Source: Bacteroidota bacterium
Lineage (GTDB): Bacteria; Bacteroidota; Bacteroidia; UBA4408
Direction of reading: 5' to 3'
NCBI GenBank assembly: GCA_016721765.1
Contig: JADKHO010000001.1
Coordinates: 670,001-734,000 of the forward strand
DNA length: 64,000 bases
Below are positions 8,555 through 17,189 of this stretch, piece after piece (position 1 is the stretch's first letter; every line of letters starts with the position of its first letter). The notes below the pieces were generated by a model that was not told the origin of the DNA, ran no database searches, and was given only the letters and a program-made list of their open reading frames with translations. A program made the position numbers and the translations under genes.

Positions 8555-8939
8555 TTGTTTGATTTAGTTTTCGTAAAAAAAAGAATCACAATATTAATTT
8601 TTTTCTGCGAACAATGCGGATTTTTTTTCTAACCCACATTTTTCAGGATTGACTGTAAAGTGTTTTAGTAAACGTTCACACGCATTTCATCTGAATCTTT
8701 GGGCTGTTAAACAACTATTCAAGCGAATTTCACATTTCATTTAATCTACTAAAAATAAGTTGTTCCCTATTACAAGATATTTCGCCCATCCTATTTGCAC
8801 TTTTCAGTCATCTCATAAAAACCGAAATATATAAGCAAGAGGATATGAATAACCTGTTGATAAAGTATCTCAACCACAAAAATTGAATTATGTAAAATAA
8901 CTTATATTTGAAAATTAAAATCAATTCAAAATTAAAAGA
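8555..8939. other. Divergent intergenic region, fabH / YwqK-like gene
   Basis: Carries the 5' regions of two divergent genes. The only motif I can support is the promoter-like pair at 8883-8910 for the rightward gene. No frame longer than a few residues and no hairpin stands out. Confidence 0.6.
8883..8910 (+). promoter_or_regulatory. Bacteroidota-type promoter
   Basis: TTG at 8883-8885 and TATATTTG at 8903-8910 match the Bacteroidota sigma-A pattern (TTTG, about 19 bases, TAnnTTTG) with a 17-base spacer. The -7 element lies 29 bases before the ATG at 8940. Confidence 0.5.
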
Positions 8940-9800
8940 ATGAGAAAATTTTTTCTACTAATCAGTATTGCTTTTATCCGACTTTCAGCGGCCTATGCTG
9001 CTGCACCACTAGCCGGAGATTCGTTAAATCAATCTGATGCTGCCGGTTTAAAACAAGGTCATTGGGTAGTACTTAATGCAGATGGACGCTTAGAGGATTG
9101 TCCGGCCGACAAAAAAGTGGAAGAAGGAAATTTTGTTGACAGTAAAAAGAATGGTACCTGGTATCAATTTTATTGCAACGGAAAAACAAAAAACGAACTC
9201 ATTTTTGTGAACAATATTCCAAGTGGTTACGCAAAATTTTATTACTCCAACGGCAAACTTTCTGAAGAAGGATTGTGGCAAAACAATGTGTGGGTAGGTG
9301 CTTATAAATACTATTACGAGAATGGGCAAATGGCCTACGAATTCAACTATAATCCTCAAGGAAAAAGAGAAGGCGCTCAAAAATATTACCACGAAAACGG
9401 CAAAGTAAAAATTGAAGGAAATTGGGCCGACGGACAAGAAGCCGGTGTACTAAAAGAATATTACGATGACGGCAGTCCTAAATCTGAAAAAACCTTTAAC
9501 AACGGTCGTTTGGATACCAACAAAGTAAAAATATTTGTAGAGAAAAAAGTAGAAGCACCAAAAGAAGAAGTGAAAGTGGAAGAGGTAAAAGTAGAAGCTC
9601 CGAAAGTTGAAACCCCTGTGGGCTATTTAAAAGACGGGTTTAACAAAACCTACAACTCAAAAGGCAAATTAGCTACCGAAGGAACCTACAAAAACAGCGT
9701 TTTAATAGATGGGAAAAAATACGAATACGATGGCGCAAAATTGATAAAAACCTCCATTGTGAAAGAGGGAAAGGTGGTTGAAGTTAAAACCGAAAAGTAA
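8940..9800 (+). CDS. Secreted YwqK/MORN-variant repeat protein
   Basis: A 286-residue exported protein with a Sec signal peptide (about 1-21, ending AAYA). From about 40 to 175 it has repeats of the MORN_2/YwqK type: GTWYQFYCNGK, GYAKFYYSNGKLSEEG, GAYKYYYENGQM, GAQKYYHENGKVKIEG, GVLKEYYDDGSPKSE. A Lys/Glu/Val-rich spacer (about 198-228) follows, then one more repeat (NKTYNSKGKLATEGTY). In Bacteroidota such proteins are usually listed as YwqK-family antitoxins, but the repeats alone do not show toxin neutralisation and no toxin gene is adjacent. No T9SS sorting domain or lipobox is visible, so it is probably periplasmic. Function unknown. Confidence 0.75.
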   Translation: MRKFFLLISIAFIRLSAAYAAAPLAGDSLNQSDAAGLKQGHWVVLNADGRLEDCPADKKVEEGNFVDSKKNGTWYQFYCNGKTKNELIFVNNIPSGYAKFYYSNGKLSEEGLWQNNVWVGAYKYYYENGQMAYEFNYNPQGKREGAQKYYHENGKVKIEGNWADGQEAGVLKEYYDDGSPKSEKTFNNGRLDTNKVKIFVEKKVEAPKEEVKVEEVKVEAPKVETPVGYLKDGFNKTYNSKGKLATEGTYKNSVLIDGKKYEYDGAKLIKTSIVKEGKVVEVKTEK

Positions 9801-9914
9801 AACTTCATGCTCCTTCATTTTCTGCAACCCTTTCCTTTTCTTGTCTGTTGCTAGTTTCGTTCACTATTTTCTAGCATTTTCTTATTATTTTAATCCATTA
9901 ACCTTACTTGGCCT

Positions 9915-11384
9915 ATGAACCAGCCATTGGAAATTTACAATACACTGTCCCGAAAAAAGGAAATTTTTAAACCTATTAATGCACCCTTTGTGGGTTTGTA
10001 TGTGTGCGGACCTACTGTTTACAGCGATGTACATTTAGGCAATTGCCGCACTTTTATATCCTTCGATTTAATTTACCGTTACCTCGTGCATCTCGGATTT
10101 AAAGTAAGATATGTGCGCAACATTACGGATGCCGGGCATTTGGAGGGGGATCGCGATGAGGGCGATGATAAATTCAGTAAAAAAGCAAAGCTGGAGCAGG
10201 TTGAACCTATGGAAATTGTGCAACGCTACACACTTGGCTTCCGCGATATTATGCGGGAATTTAATGCCCTTCCGCCCAGTATTGAACCTACTGCAACTGG
10301 CCACATTATTGAGCAAATTGAAATGTGCAAAAAAATAATAGCCAATGGTTATGCCTACGAAGTGGATGGTACAGTTTATTTTGATGTAGATAAATATGCC
10401 AAAGAGCAAGACTACGGCATCCTTACTAATCGCAAACTGGAGGACTTATTGGATAATTCGCGCGAGTTGAATGGGCAAGACGAAAAGCGTGGAAGATTGG
10501 ATTTTGCCTTGTGGATAAAAGCAAAGCCCGAACACATCATGCGCTGGCAAAGCCCCTGGGGCGAAGGCTTTCCGGGATGGCACATCGAATGCAGCGCCAT
10601 GAGTAAAAAATATTTAGGCGATACCTTCGACATACACGGCGGAGGAATGGACTTGGCCGCCACTCACCATACAAACGAAATTGCACAATCTCATGGTTGT
10701 AACCACACGGCTCCTGTAAATTATTGGATGCATGCCAATATGCTTACTGTAAATGGAGTGCGCATGAGTAAGAGTGCCGGCAATGGTTTCCTTCCGGGGG
10801 AATTGTTTACCGGCAATCATCCCTTGTTGGAAAAAGGATACAGCCCAATGGCCGTGCGCTTCTTTATGATGCAAACGCATTACCGCAGCACACTCGATTT
10901 TAGCAACGAAGCCTTGCAAGCAAGCGAAAAGGGATTCGCTAAATTAATGGCAGCTCTCGAAACACTGGAAAAGTTAAAGGCCGGGGATAAGTCAACGTCA
11001 AACATCAGCCAACTCAGCGCAAACTGCTATGCTGCTATGAACGACGATTTTAACAGCCCCATTGTAATTGCCAATTTATTTGAAGCGGTGCGCATCATCA
11101 ATTCAGTAAATGCAGGTACTGAAAGCCTTTCGGCCGATGATTTATTGGCACTCAAAAAACTGTTGCAGGATTTTGTGTTTGATATTTTAGGTTTAAAATC
11201 AGAAAAAGCCGGCAGCGATTCTTCTTTGGTGGAAGACGTAATGCAAGTGGTGTTGGCCTTACGTAGCGAAGCTAAGACTAAAAAAGATTTTGCCACTTCC
11301 GATAAAATTCGGGATGAATTGCAAAAGCACAACATCACTATTAAAGATACCAAGGAAGGAGCGGTTTGGAGCGTAAATCCTTAA
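9915..11384 (+). CDS. cysS: Cysteinyl-tRNA synthetase
   Basis: Charges tRNA-Cys in the cytoplasm. The class I signature appears as DVHLGN (38-43) and RMSKS (283-287). Zinc ligands include C31 in VCGPTVYSD, C226 in GWHIECSAMS, and the HHTNE region. The C-terminal helical anticodon-binding part includes KKDFATSDKIRDELQ. At 489 residues it is normal in length. The start ATG at 9915 gives MNQPLEIYNTLSRKKE, the expected N-terminus. It is monocistronic; the element at 11402-11510 follows. Confidence 0.97.
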   Translation: MNQPLEIYNTLSRKKEIFKPINAPFVGLYVCGPTVYSDVHLGNCRTFISFDLIYRYLVHLGFKVRYVRNITDAGHLEGDRDEGDDKFSKKAKLEQVEPMEIVQRYTLGFRDIMREFNALPPSIEPTATGHIIEQIEMCKKIIANGYAYEVDGTVYFDVDKYAKEQDYGILTNRKLEDLLDNSRELNGQDEKRGRLDFALWIKAKPEHIMRWQSPWGEGFPGWHIECSAMSKKYLGDTFDIHGGGMDLAATHHTNEIAQSHGCNHTAPVNYWMHANMLTVNGVRMSKSAGNGFLPGELFTGNHPLLEKGYSPMAVRFFMMQTHYRSTLDFSNEALQASEKGFAKLMAALETLEKLKAGDKSTSNISQLSANCYAAMNDDFNSPIVIANLFEAVRIINSVNAGTESLSADDLLALKKLLQDFVFDILGLKSEKAGSDSSLVEDVMQVVLALRSEAKTKKDFATSDKIRDELQKHNITIKDTKEGAVWSVNP

Positions 11385-11401
11385 TATAATAGGCACTTCA
11401 A

Positions 11402-11510
11402 TTTGGGCGTTCCCATTTAGCACTTTTATCAAAGTGCTAAATGGTCGGGCTTTTCGCTCCAATCTTTTTCCGAAAAAGAAAAAGGATTTCCACTGCAATC
11501 CCTAACGCAA
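11402..11510. repeat. Multibranch structured intergenic element
   Basis: Between cysS and the GNAT gene. A closing stem GCGTT (11407-11411) with AACGC (11504-11508) encloses three hairpins: a perfect 14-bp stem CCATTTAGCACTTT / AAAGTGCTAAATGG (11413-11444, loop TATC), CTTTTT/AAAAAG (11464-11478), and GGATT/AATCC (11484-11501). The single-stranded TCGGGCTTTTCGCT lies between the first two. I recognise words such as GGGCGTTCC and GGTCGGGCTTTTCGCT as recurrent between Bacteroidota genes, with a variable first hairpin; that is memory, not a search. It could be a mobile repeat, a structured RNA or both. Confidence 0.6.
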
Positions 11511-11525
11511 TTGGCACTAAATAAT

Positions 11526-11993
11526 ATGCTCATCATCCAAAGAACCAACACTGAAAATACAAGCTTTCACCAACTTGTTGCGCTGCTCGATAAAGACTTG
11601 CAGCTGCGCGATGGAGAGGATCATTCTTTTTATGCACAATTCAATAAAACGGACAACATCAAACATGTTGTAATTGCATTTGAAAATGATTATGCCATTG
11701 GTTGCGGGGCAATAAAAACCTACGATACGGATACTATGGAAGTAAAAAGAATGTATGTACTTCCCTCCCATCGTGGCAAAGGAGTAGCGACATCTATTTT
11801 AAAGGAATTAGAAAAATGGGCAGCCGAGCTTTCGTACACCAAATGCATTTTAGAAACCGGTGAAAAACAGCCTGAAGCTATTGCGCTCTACAAAAGAAAC
11901 GGCTATTTAATTATCCCAAATTATGGGCAGTATGAAAATATAAAGGAGAGTGTTTGTTTTGAGAAAAATTTCAATTCAGCCAATTTTATTTAA
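11526..11993 (+). CDS. GNAT family N-acetyltransferase
   Basis: A 155-residue acetyl-CoA-dependent acyltransferase of unknown substrate. The acetyl-CoA pyrophosphate loop is HRGKGVATSILKELEKWA, preceded by the strand MEVKRMYVLPS; a late strand CILETGEKQPEAIALYKRNGY closes the fold in typical order. I choose ATG 11526 (MLIIQRTNTENT); a TTG at 11511 would extend it into the conserved end of the upstream element and is less likely. It stands alone after cysS. Confidence 0.85.
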   Translation: MLIIQRTNTENTSFHQLVALLDKDLQLRDGEDHSFYAQFNKTDNIKHVVIAFENDYAIGCGAIKTYDTDTMEVKRMYVLPSHRGKGVATSILKELEKWAAELSYTKCILETGEKQPEAIALYKRNGYLIIPNYGQYENIKESVCFEKNFNSANFI

Positions 11994-12189
11994 ATCTAAA
12001 CCCAATTGTTGATTCAATATGGACAACAAAACAATAATTGACTGCTAAAAACAAATCAGTGAAAATCTGCAGAATCCGCTTCATCTGCGTCCCATTTTAG
12101 TAACATAAAAGTGTATACACAATTAACTTTCAATTGGAATTAATACAGGCTTCGCTATTTTTCACTTATTTTGCAATGCTTTAAACAAT

Positions 12190-13206
12190 ATGATAAAATC
12201 CATTTCTAAACTTTGTATAGCTTTTATCCTGTTGCTTTCGTCCTGCTCAAATCCTACCAAAGAGCCCGAAAACAAAACACCGGAAGCACCCCAAACTGAA
12301 GTAATAAAAATAGCTTCTCCTGATTTTAATGCAGACAGCGCATACGCATTCCTCAAAAAACAAGTCGATTTTGGACCACGTGTGCCCGGTACCAAAGCAC
12401 ATGCAAGCTGCGCCAGTTATTTTCAAAATAAACTTAAATCCTACGGACTAAAAGTTGATTTGCAACAAGCTCCCATCACGACATTCGACGGCAACACTTA
12501 CACCCTCAAAAATATTTTTGCTTCCTACAAACCCGAATCAAAAAACAGAATTCTGCTTACCGCACATTGGGATAGCCGCCCCTTTGCTGACGAAGACACT
12601 AAGGATATTGCAAAAGCAATCGACGGCGCTAACGATGGTGCAAGCGGAGCAGCTGTTTTGCTCGAAATTGCGCGTTTACTTTCCGAAAACAAACCCGAAA
12701 TAGGAATTGATATTTTTCTTAACGACCTCGAAGATTATGGTCAGCCCGACAATACCATGGGCCAACGCAAAGAAGATACCTGGTGCCTAGGGACACAGTA
12801 TTGGGCAAAAAATAAACCTGCAGATTATACCCCTAAATTTGGAATTTTATTGGATATGGTAGGCGGTCAAAACCCCCTGTTTCCAATGGAAGGAACCTCC
12901 ATGAACTATGCGCCAGAAATTGTACAAAAAGTATGGGATGCTGCAAGCAGGCTGGGATATGGGAATTATTTCATCTCCGCTCGCACCGGGCAAACTACCG
13001 ATGATCATTTGTACTTGAATGCAATTGCAAAAATCCCCACTATCGATATTGTGCACATGGATCCCATTACCGGCACTTATCCCGCCTTTCATCACACTCA
13101 TGCCGATAACATCAGCATCATTGAAAAAAGCACTTTAAAAATGGTAGGGCAAACGGTAATGCAGGTGATTTATGAGGAAATCCCAACCACTTCTCCGGCT
13201 GAGTAA
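12190..13206 (+). CDS. M28-fold lipoprotein, glutaminyl-peptide cyclotransferase-like
   Basis: A 338-residue lipoprotein with lipobox LLSSC (C19), so anchored in the inner or outer membrane. The zinc-peptidase/cyclase fold of family M28 is clear: DFGPRVPGTKAH (60-71), HWDSRPFAD (H126, D128), GANDGASG (D149), NDLEDYG (E181/D182), LLDMVGG (D222) and FHHTHADN (H301-H304 region). The overall pattern (VPGT near the start, HWDSRP, single-domain end FHHTHAD) is that of animal-type glutaminyl cyclases, which convert N-terminal Gln to pyroglutamate, rather than aminopeptidases. M28 aminopeptidase remains possible. Monocistronic. It would act on exported proteins, many of which here begin with Gln after signal cleavage. 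Confidence 0.82.
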   Translation: MIKSISKLCIAFILLLSSCSNPTKEPENKTPEAPQTEVIKIASPDFNADSAYAFLKKQVDFGPRVPGTKAHASCASYFQNKLKSYGLKVDLQQAPITTFDGNTYTLKNIFASYKPESKNRILLTAHWDSRPFADEDTKDIAKAIDGANDGASGAAVLLEIARLLSENKPEIGIDIFLNDLEDYGQPDNTMGQRKEDTWCLGTQYWAKNKPADYTPKFGILLDMVGGQNPLFPMEGTSMNYAPEIVQKVWDAASRLGYGNYFISARTGQTTDDHLYLNAIAKIPTIDIVHMDPITGTYPAFHHTHADNISIIEKSTLKMVGQTVMQVIYEEIPTTSPAE

Positions 13207-13221
13207 ATTACTCTTAGCGAA

Positions 13222-16200
13222 TTATTGCTTAAGGATCTTTCCGGATATTTCACATAATTTTTCAGGATTGGATATTCTGAAAAAATAAATACCCGCTGGA
13301 GAATTACCCAGATTAATTTCAAATTTCCCATATATGGAATTGCTGAAATATCTTGTTTCAGAACTTGTCACATTTCCCAATCCATCATAAAGTGTAAGCA
13401 AATAATTTCCTTTTGCGTTGAGTGGAAAAACTATGTCCGCATTATCTTTCACCGGTTGAGGGATGACGCTTTCATTGGGTGTTGATGTTGAAACCTCTGC
13501 AAATCCTACATTTATGCTAGTAACCAGGGTGTTAAAAACGGTATTGGTTCTTATTGGATAATTATAATCGAAGTAGATATCAGCAATATTATAAACTTGA
13601 GAACCGTCAGCTAAATTTTGTTTCGGATTGATCTTATATTTTACAAACCCATGACTGGCGGGTTCATTTACATCATCGTTGGGAAGTAATGCATTTTCGA
13701 AACGGAAAGTAGCAAGTCCGTTTTTATCAATTGAGGTCATAACCGGTGAACTGTAACCTGTCACATCCAGACTATTCCAATCGAGCAGGTTGCTTAATGA
13801 ATCTTTTATTACTACCGTAAAAGCAGTATCAGTACCTAGGTTTTGAAAGCGGATGGTATATTCGAATTGAGCAGTTTTCAGAGTAAAATGTTCACCGGTT
13901 ATTCCTTCTGGTTCTACTGCCTTATCATTTGGATCAGCGGAACAGGTGAGTGTAGAACAGATACTGTCTCCCTCTTCAACAATAAACTGTATACCTGATT
14001 TTCTGCTAATCTCAGCATAATTGCACAGCTGCCCTGAAGCAGTAAGTGGAGCTTGCAGGTAAATCACAATATGTCTTTCCTCATCCGGATATAAGTTTGT
14101 AAAATTCCACACAGATGTATTCCCCACTACATTATTCACAGCTTGACTTGATGACATAAATTGAAAACCCTGATCATGAGATAAACTAACTGTTCCATCA
14201 CAGATTGTGGTTCCTGTATTTTTATAATTCAGATGATAAGGGATAGTAAAGCCACAACGTACCGGGGCACCATTTGTAACATTAATGGAAAGATCATCCT
14301 GTAAAACAGAAGGTATGGTTCCGAAATTATAACAACACTCCGGTGAATTATAGTGGATGTTATAACCGCTAAATGCAGAAGTCTGGTTCCAGTTCGTTTT
14401 GGGAATAAAAATAATGCTGTGAGCCAAGGTGTCGGCATTGATGCTGTAGTCACCGGTAGCATTTGACCAGCAGGAAATGCTATCCGGCAAGAGCATTACT
14501 TTTTGATTAGCCAGTCCCACTTCAGTGGAATCGTACATCCCATCCAGATCGGAATCATAATAAATCTTTCCTTCCGAAACCTGGTCCTTATAAAGCGAAT
14601 TGAAAGTTACGCCCTGTCTCGACTCATTGTACACATACACAAAACCATAATAGCAGAAATAAATGTTATTATGCGAATCACAGAAAAGGTGAAAATTAAG
14701 AGTATTAAATGAATTGGAAGAATAGGGGAGGGCCGTAAAATTCGTCCATGTGGTATCATTAAAAACATTCATCGTCCCACCAGATGACAAGCTACTGCTG
14801 GCGACATAAAGTTTCCCATTGTTGTCCATCACAGAACAATTTACTCTGTCTGAGGAAATGCCTGAATTAGCTGTGGTAAAGTTTGTCCAGTTTGTTCCAT
14901 CAAACTTATACAATCCGTGGTCAGTGGATATCCACAGTTTATTACTGTTATCAATCGTAAAAGACTCTGCATTACAGCTATCGGGAAGTAGATATTGTGT
15001 CCAGTTTATACCATCATATTTTATTACTTTAGAGGTTATGTTAGTGAAACTATTCGTAACTGCAATGCCCCATATATTGTTGTTATGGTCTTTCTTAATG
15101 GATTTAAATATAAATCCGTTATAACCAATTTGAAAAGCAGGAAAGCTGAGAGAGTCATAAACTACCCATGAATTTCCATTGTATTTTCTGATTTTTCTAT
15201 CATCAGAAGTCCAGACATTATTAAAAGTATCCACCAGGAGTGAGTTTACGTAAGTATAGTCCGGGAATTTATATATAAGGGAAAAATTCTGACCATCATA
15301 TTTATAAAGAAAATTTGTATCCTGGCTACCTGATCCATCATATAAATACTTCACTGCTAACCATAAATTACCTTGGTCATCCTTGTCCATTCCAATAATA
15401 CCATCACTCTTCAGGGAGCTGTTATATTTAATGTATGTTTCCCAATTTTTACCGTCAAAACTCCCGAGCCCACTCCACCCTTCCAATTCCAGGTATGACC
15501 CCAGCCATAATTTGCCAAAAGCATTTTCCACGAAGGCGCAGGTATTGGTCCAGGCGGGAGGAAGGCCTTGATAATAAAGCACGCTGACTTTTGTTTGCAG
15601 GTCAATTTTTTGAAGTCCCCAGTATTGACCCGTCCAATAATTATTATAACTATCAAAACAAGAGGAGACAGGATATAAACCTATATTTTTTTCAAAATTT
15701 GTTGTGATCACACTAATTGTAGTGTCTCCTGTTGCTGTATTATACTTTTCCACTTCCTGGCACCAATACGAATTCGAGTTTATGTCATATCTTAAAGAAC
15801 TGTAACTTGTCCAGACATTTTGTTGCGCATCGATACTTAGCCCTGCCAAAGTGTAGTATCCATCTAAGCCAACAAGTTTATGCATACTCGTATCAAAGTG
15901 ATAGAGATAATAAGAATCAGAAAAATAAAGATTTGAAGAGGAATCTAAGGCAAGGGCCTCAATACTGTTAAAGGTAAGCAACGAATTGGTTTTATTGTAA
16001 ATTGTCCATTGCGTACCATTATAATTAATCAGTCCTTGTCCGTTAGTACCTGCCCACACTTTACCCGCCTTTGTAACTTTTACTTTAATATAACTATCAT
16101 TGGGTATTGTGGTATTGGAGTAGTTGTAATAGGTAAAGTTGCTCCCGTCAAATTTCGCTAAACCATAATATCCCATCGCGATCCATACATTTCCAAGGGT

Positions 16201-16581
16201 ATCGGCACTAATGTCTTTGGCCTGACGTGGACCAAAACTCAAAGAAGGCCAGGTGAGGCTATAGCGGGTGAAGGAAGTACCATCATATTTAATTAAGCCG
16301 CTATCGCATCCTATCCACAATATATTTGATTTCTCATCTATGGCCAGAGCATATATCCATTTTAAAGAAACACCGGAATTTTCATCAGTAAAGGTTTGGC
16401 ATTCGTTTGTCAAAACATTTCTTTTGATCAGGCAAGACTCAGTTCCATACCACAGAAAATCACCCTGTGGAACCATACACACTGCATGGTTGGCACTGTT
16501 AAAAGTAACATGATGTGGATTCTGAGCCTTAAGTAAAAAGGTCATTGAAGAAAAAACAAGAAGGAGTAGAATTTTTTTCAT
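13222..16581 (-). CDS. Secreted two-component-propeller repeat protein with T9SS domain
   Basis: A 1119-residue exported protein. The signal peptide (1-19) ends LLKA with Gln next. Residues about 20-680 hold many propeller repeats of the Reg_prop type (LWIGCDSGLIKYDGT, VWAGTNGQGLINYNGTQW, LWISTDHGLYKFDGTNW). A linker with SdrD-like wording follows (DSDLDGMYDSTEVGLANQKV), then a conserved DUF11/DUF7619-like domain from about 880 (DPNDKAVEPEGITG ... YIFDYNYPIRTNT-type ending) and a C-terminal T9SS type A sorting domain (about 1045-1119). There is no kinase or receiver domain, so this is a secreted surface or matrix protein, not a sensor. A minus-strand TACATTTG (-7-like) lies at 16598-16605. 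Confidence 0.85.
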   Translation of the reverse strand: MKKILLLLVFSSMTFLLKAQNPHHVTFNSANHAVCMVPQGDFLWYGTESCLIKRNVLTNECQTFTDENSGVSLKWIYALAIDEKSNILWIGCDSGLIKYDGTSFTRYSLTWPSLSFGPRQAKDISADTLGNVWIAMGYYGLAKFDGSNFTYYNYSNTTIPNDSYIKVKVTKAGKVWAGTNGQGLINYNGTQWTIYNKTNSLLTFNSIEALALDSSSNLYFSDSYYLYHFDTSMHKLVGLDGYYTLAGLSIDAQQNVWTSYSSLRYDINSNSYWCQEVEKYNTATGDTTISVITTNFEKNIGLYPVSSCFDSYNNYWTGQYWGLQKIDLQTKVSVLYYQGLPPAWTNTCAFVENAFGKLWLGSYLELEGWSGLGSFDGKNWETYIKYNSSLKSDGIIGMDKDDQGNLWLAVKYLYDGSGSQDTNFLYKYDGQNFSLIYKFPDYTYVNSLLVDTFNNVWTSDDRKIRKYNGNSWVVYDSLSFPAFQIGYNGFIFKSIKKDHNNNIWGIAVTNSFTNITSKVIKYDGINWTQYLLPDSCNAESFTIDNSNKLWISTDHGLYKFDGTNWTNFTTANSGISSDRVNCSVMDNNGKLYVASSSLSSGGTMNVFNDTTWTNFTALPYSSNSFNTLNFHLFCDSHNNIYFCYYGFVYVYNESRQGVTFNSLYKDQVSEGKIYYDSDLDGMYDSTEVGLANQKVMLLPDSISCWSNATGDYSINADTLAHSIIFIPKTNWNQTSAFSGYNIHYNSPECCYNFGTIPSVLQDDLSINVTNGAPVRCGFTIPYHLNYKNTGTTICDGTVSLSHDQGFQFMSSSQAVNNVVGNTSVWNFTNLYPDEERHIVIYLQAPLTASGQLCNYAEISRKSGIQFIVEEGDSICSTLTCSADPNDKAVEPEGITGEHFTLKTAQFEYTIRFQNLGTDTAFTVVIKDSLSNLLDWNSLDVTGYSSPVMTSIDKNGLATFRFENALLPNDDVNEPASHGFVKYKINPKQNLADGSQVYNIADIYFDYNYPIRTNTVFNTLVTSINVGFAEVSTSTPNESVIPQPVKDNADIVFPLNAKGNYLLTLYDGLGNVTSSETRYFSNSIYGKFEINLGNSPAGIYFFRISNPEKLCEISGKILKQ

Positions 16582-16717
16582 TGTATAGTGCTTTTAACAA
16601 ATGTAAATTTTAATTCTTGCACAAGGCTTTACATTTCGATGAAGAGATGTTTGAGCGAACTCTTTTTAATGGATATTCTTTCCTATTTTTGTTAAGCAAT
16701 TATTCCTCTTCAAATTT

Positions 16718-17185
16718 ATGACCCTTAAAGCAAAACCCAGTTTTGACGATATATACATGGAACTCGCTTCCAACCTCGCGCTTAAATCACATTGCGTGAA
16801 AGCTAAGGTTGGCGCGGTGCTTACAAAAGACACACGCATCATTTCATTGGGTTATAACGGCCCCCCCGCCGGTACACACAATTGCGATGAAGTATGGCCG
16901 CAAGAAGGTTGCCCGCGCGATAGCAAAGGAAGTTGCTCACTTGCCCTGCACGCCGAACAAAACGCCATTTTGTACGCGGCAAAAAATAATGTTTCAATTG
17001 AAGGTTCTACCTTATATGTTACGTTATCTCCTTGTATTTCCTGTGCCCGTGTGATTTACACCATCGGTATCAAAAAAATTATATACCTCGATTCGTATGC
17101 CGAGTATAAAAAAATGGGCGTGGATGAAGGAGTTGAATTTTTAAAAAAATTCGGCGTAAAAGTGGAACGTTATCAAAAGACATAG
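16718..17185 (+). CDS. Deoxycytidylate (dCMP) deaminase family protein
   Basis: Deaminates dCMP to dUMP for thymidylate synthesis. The 155 residues contain the zinc and catalytic signature HAE (H78, E80) and PCISC (C106, C109). An extra metal-binding or structural Cys-rich insert (CDEVWPQEGCPRDSKGSC, residues 56-73) is typical of ComEB/dCMP deaminases. The start ATG at 16718 is in a divergent region with the 13222-16581 gene. The radical SAM gene begins four bases after its stop. Confidence 0.9.
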   Translation: MTLKAKPSFDDIYMELASNLALKSHCVKAKVGAVLTKDTRIISLGYNGPPAGTHNCDEVWPQEGCPRDSKGSCSLALHAEQNAILYAAKNNVSIEGSTLYVTLSPCISCARVIYTIGIKKIIYLDSYAEYKKMGVDEGVEFLKKFGVKVERYQKT

Positions 17186-17189
17186 TTGC

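Noticed and set aside
9090..9437. Minus-strand frame of 115 codons over the YwqK-like gene
   Set aside because: It is a shadow of the repeat protein on the opposite strand; the plus-strand gene has a signal peptide and recognisable repeats.
11402..11510. Integron attC-like site
   Set aside because: The ends GCGTT and AACGC recall attC core sites, but the GTTRRRY/RYYYAAC boxes do not fit exactly and no integrase or cassette array is present.
13222..16581. Sensor kinase based on two-component-propeller repeats
   Set aside because: There is no histidine kinase or receiver domain; the C-terminus is a T9SS sorting domain, so the protein is exported.
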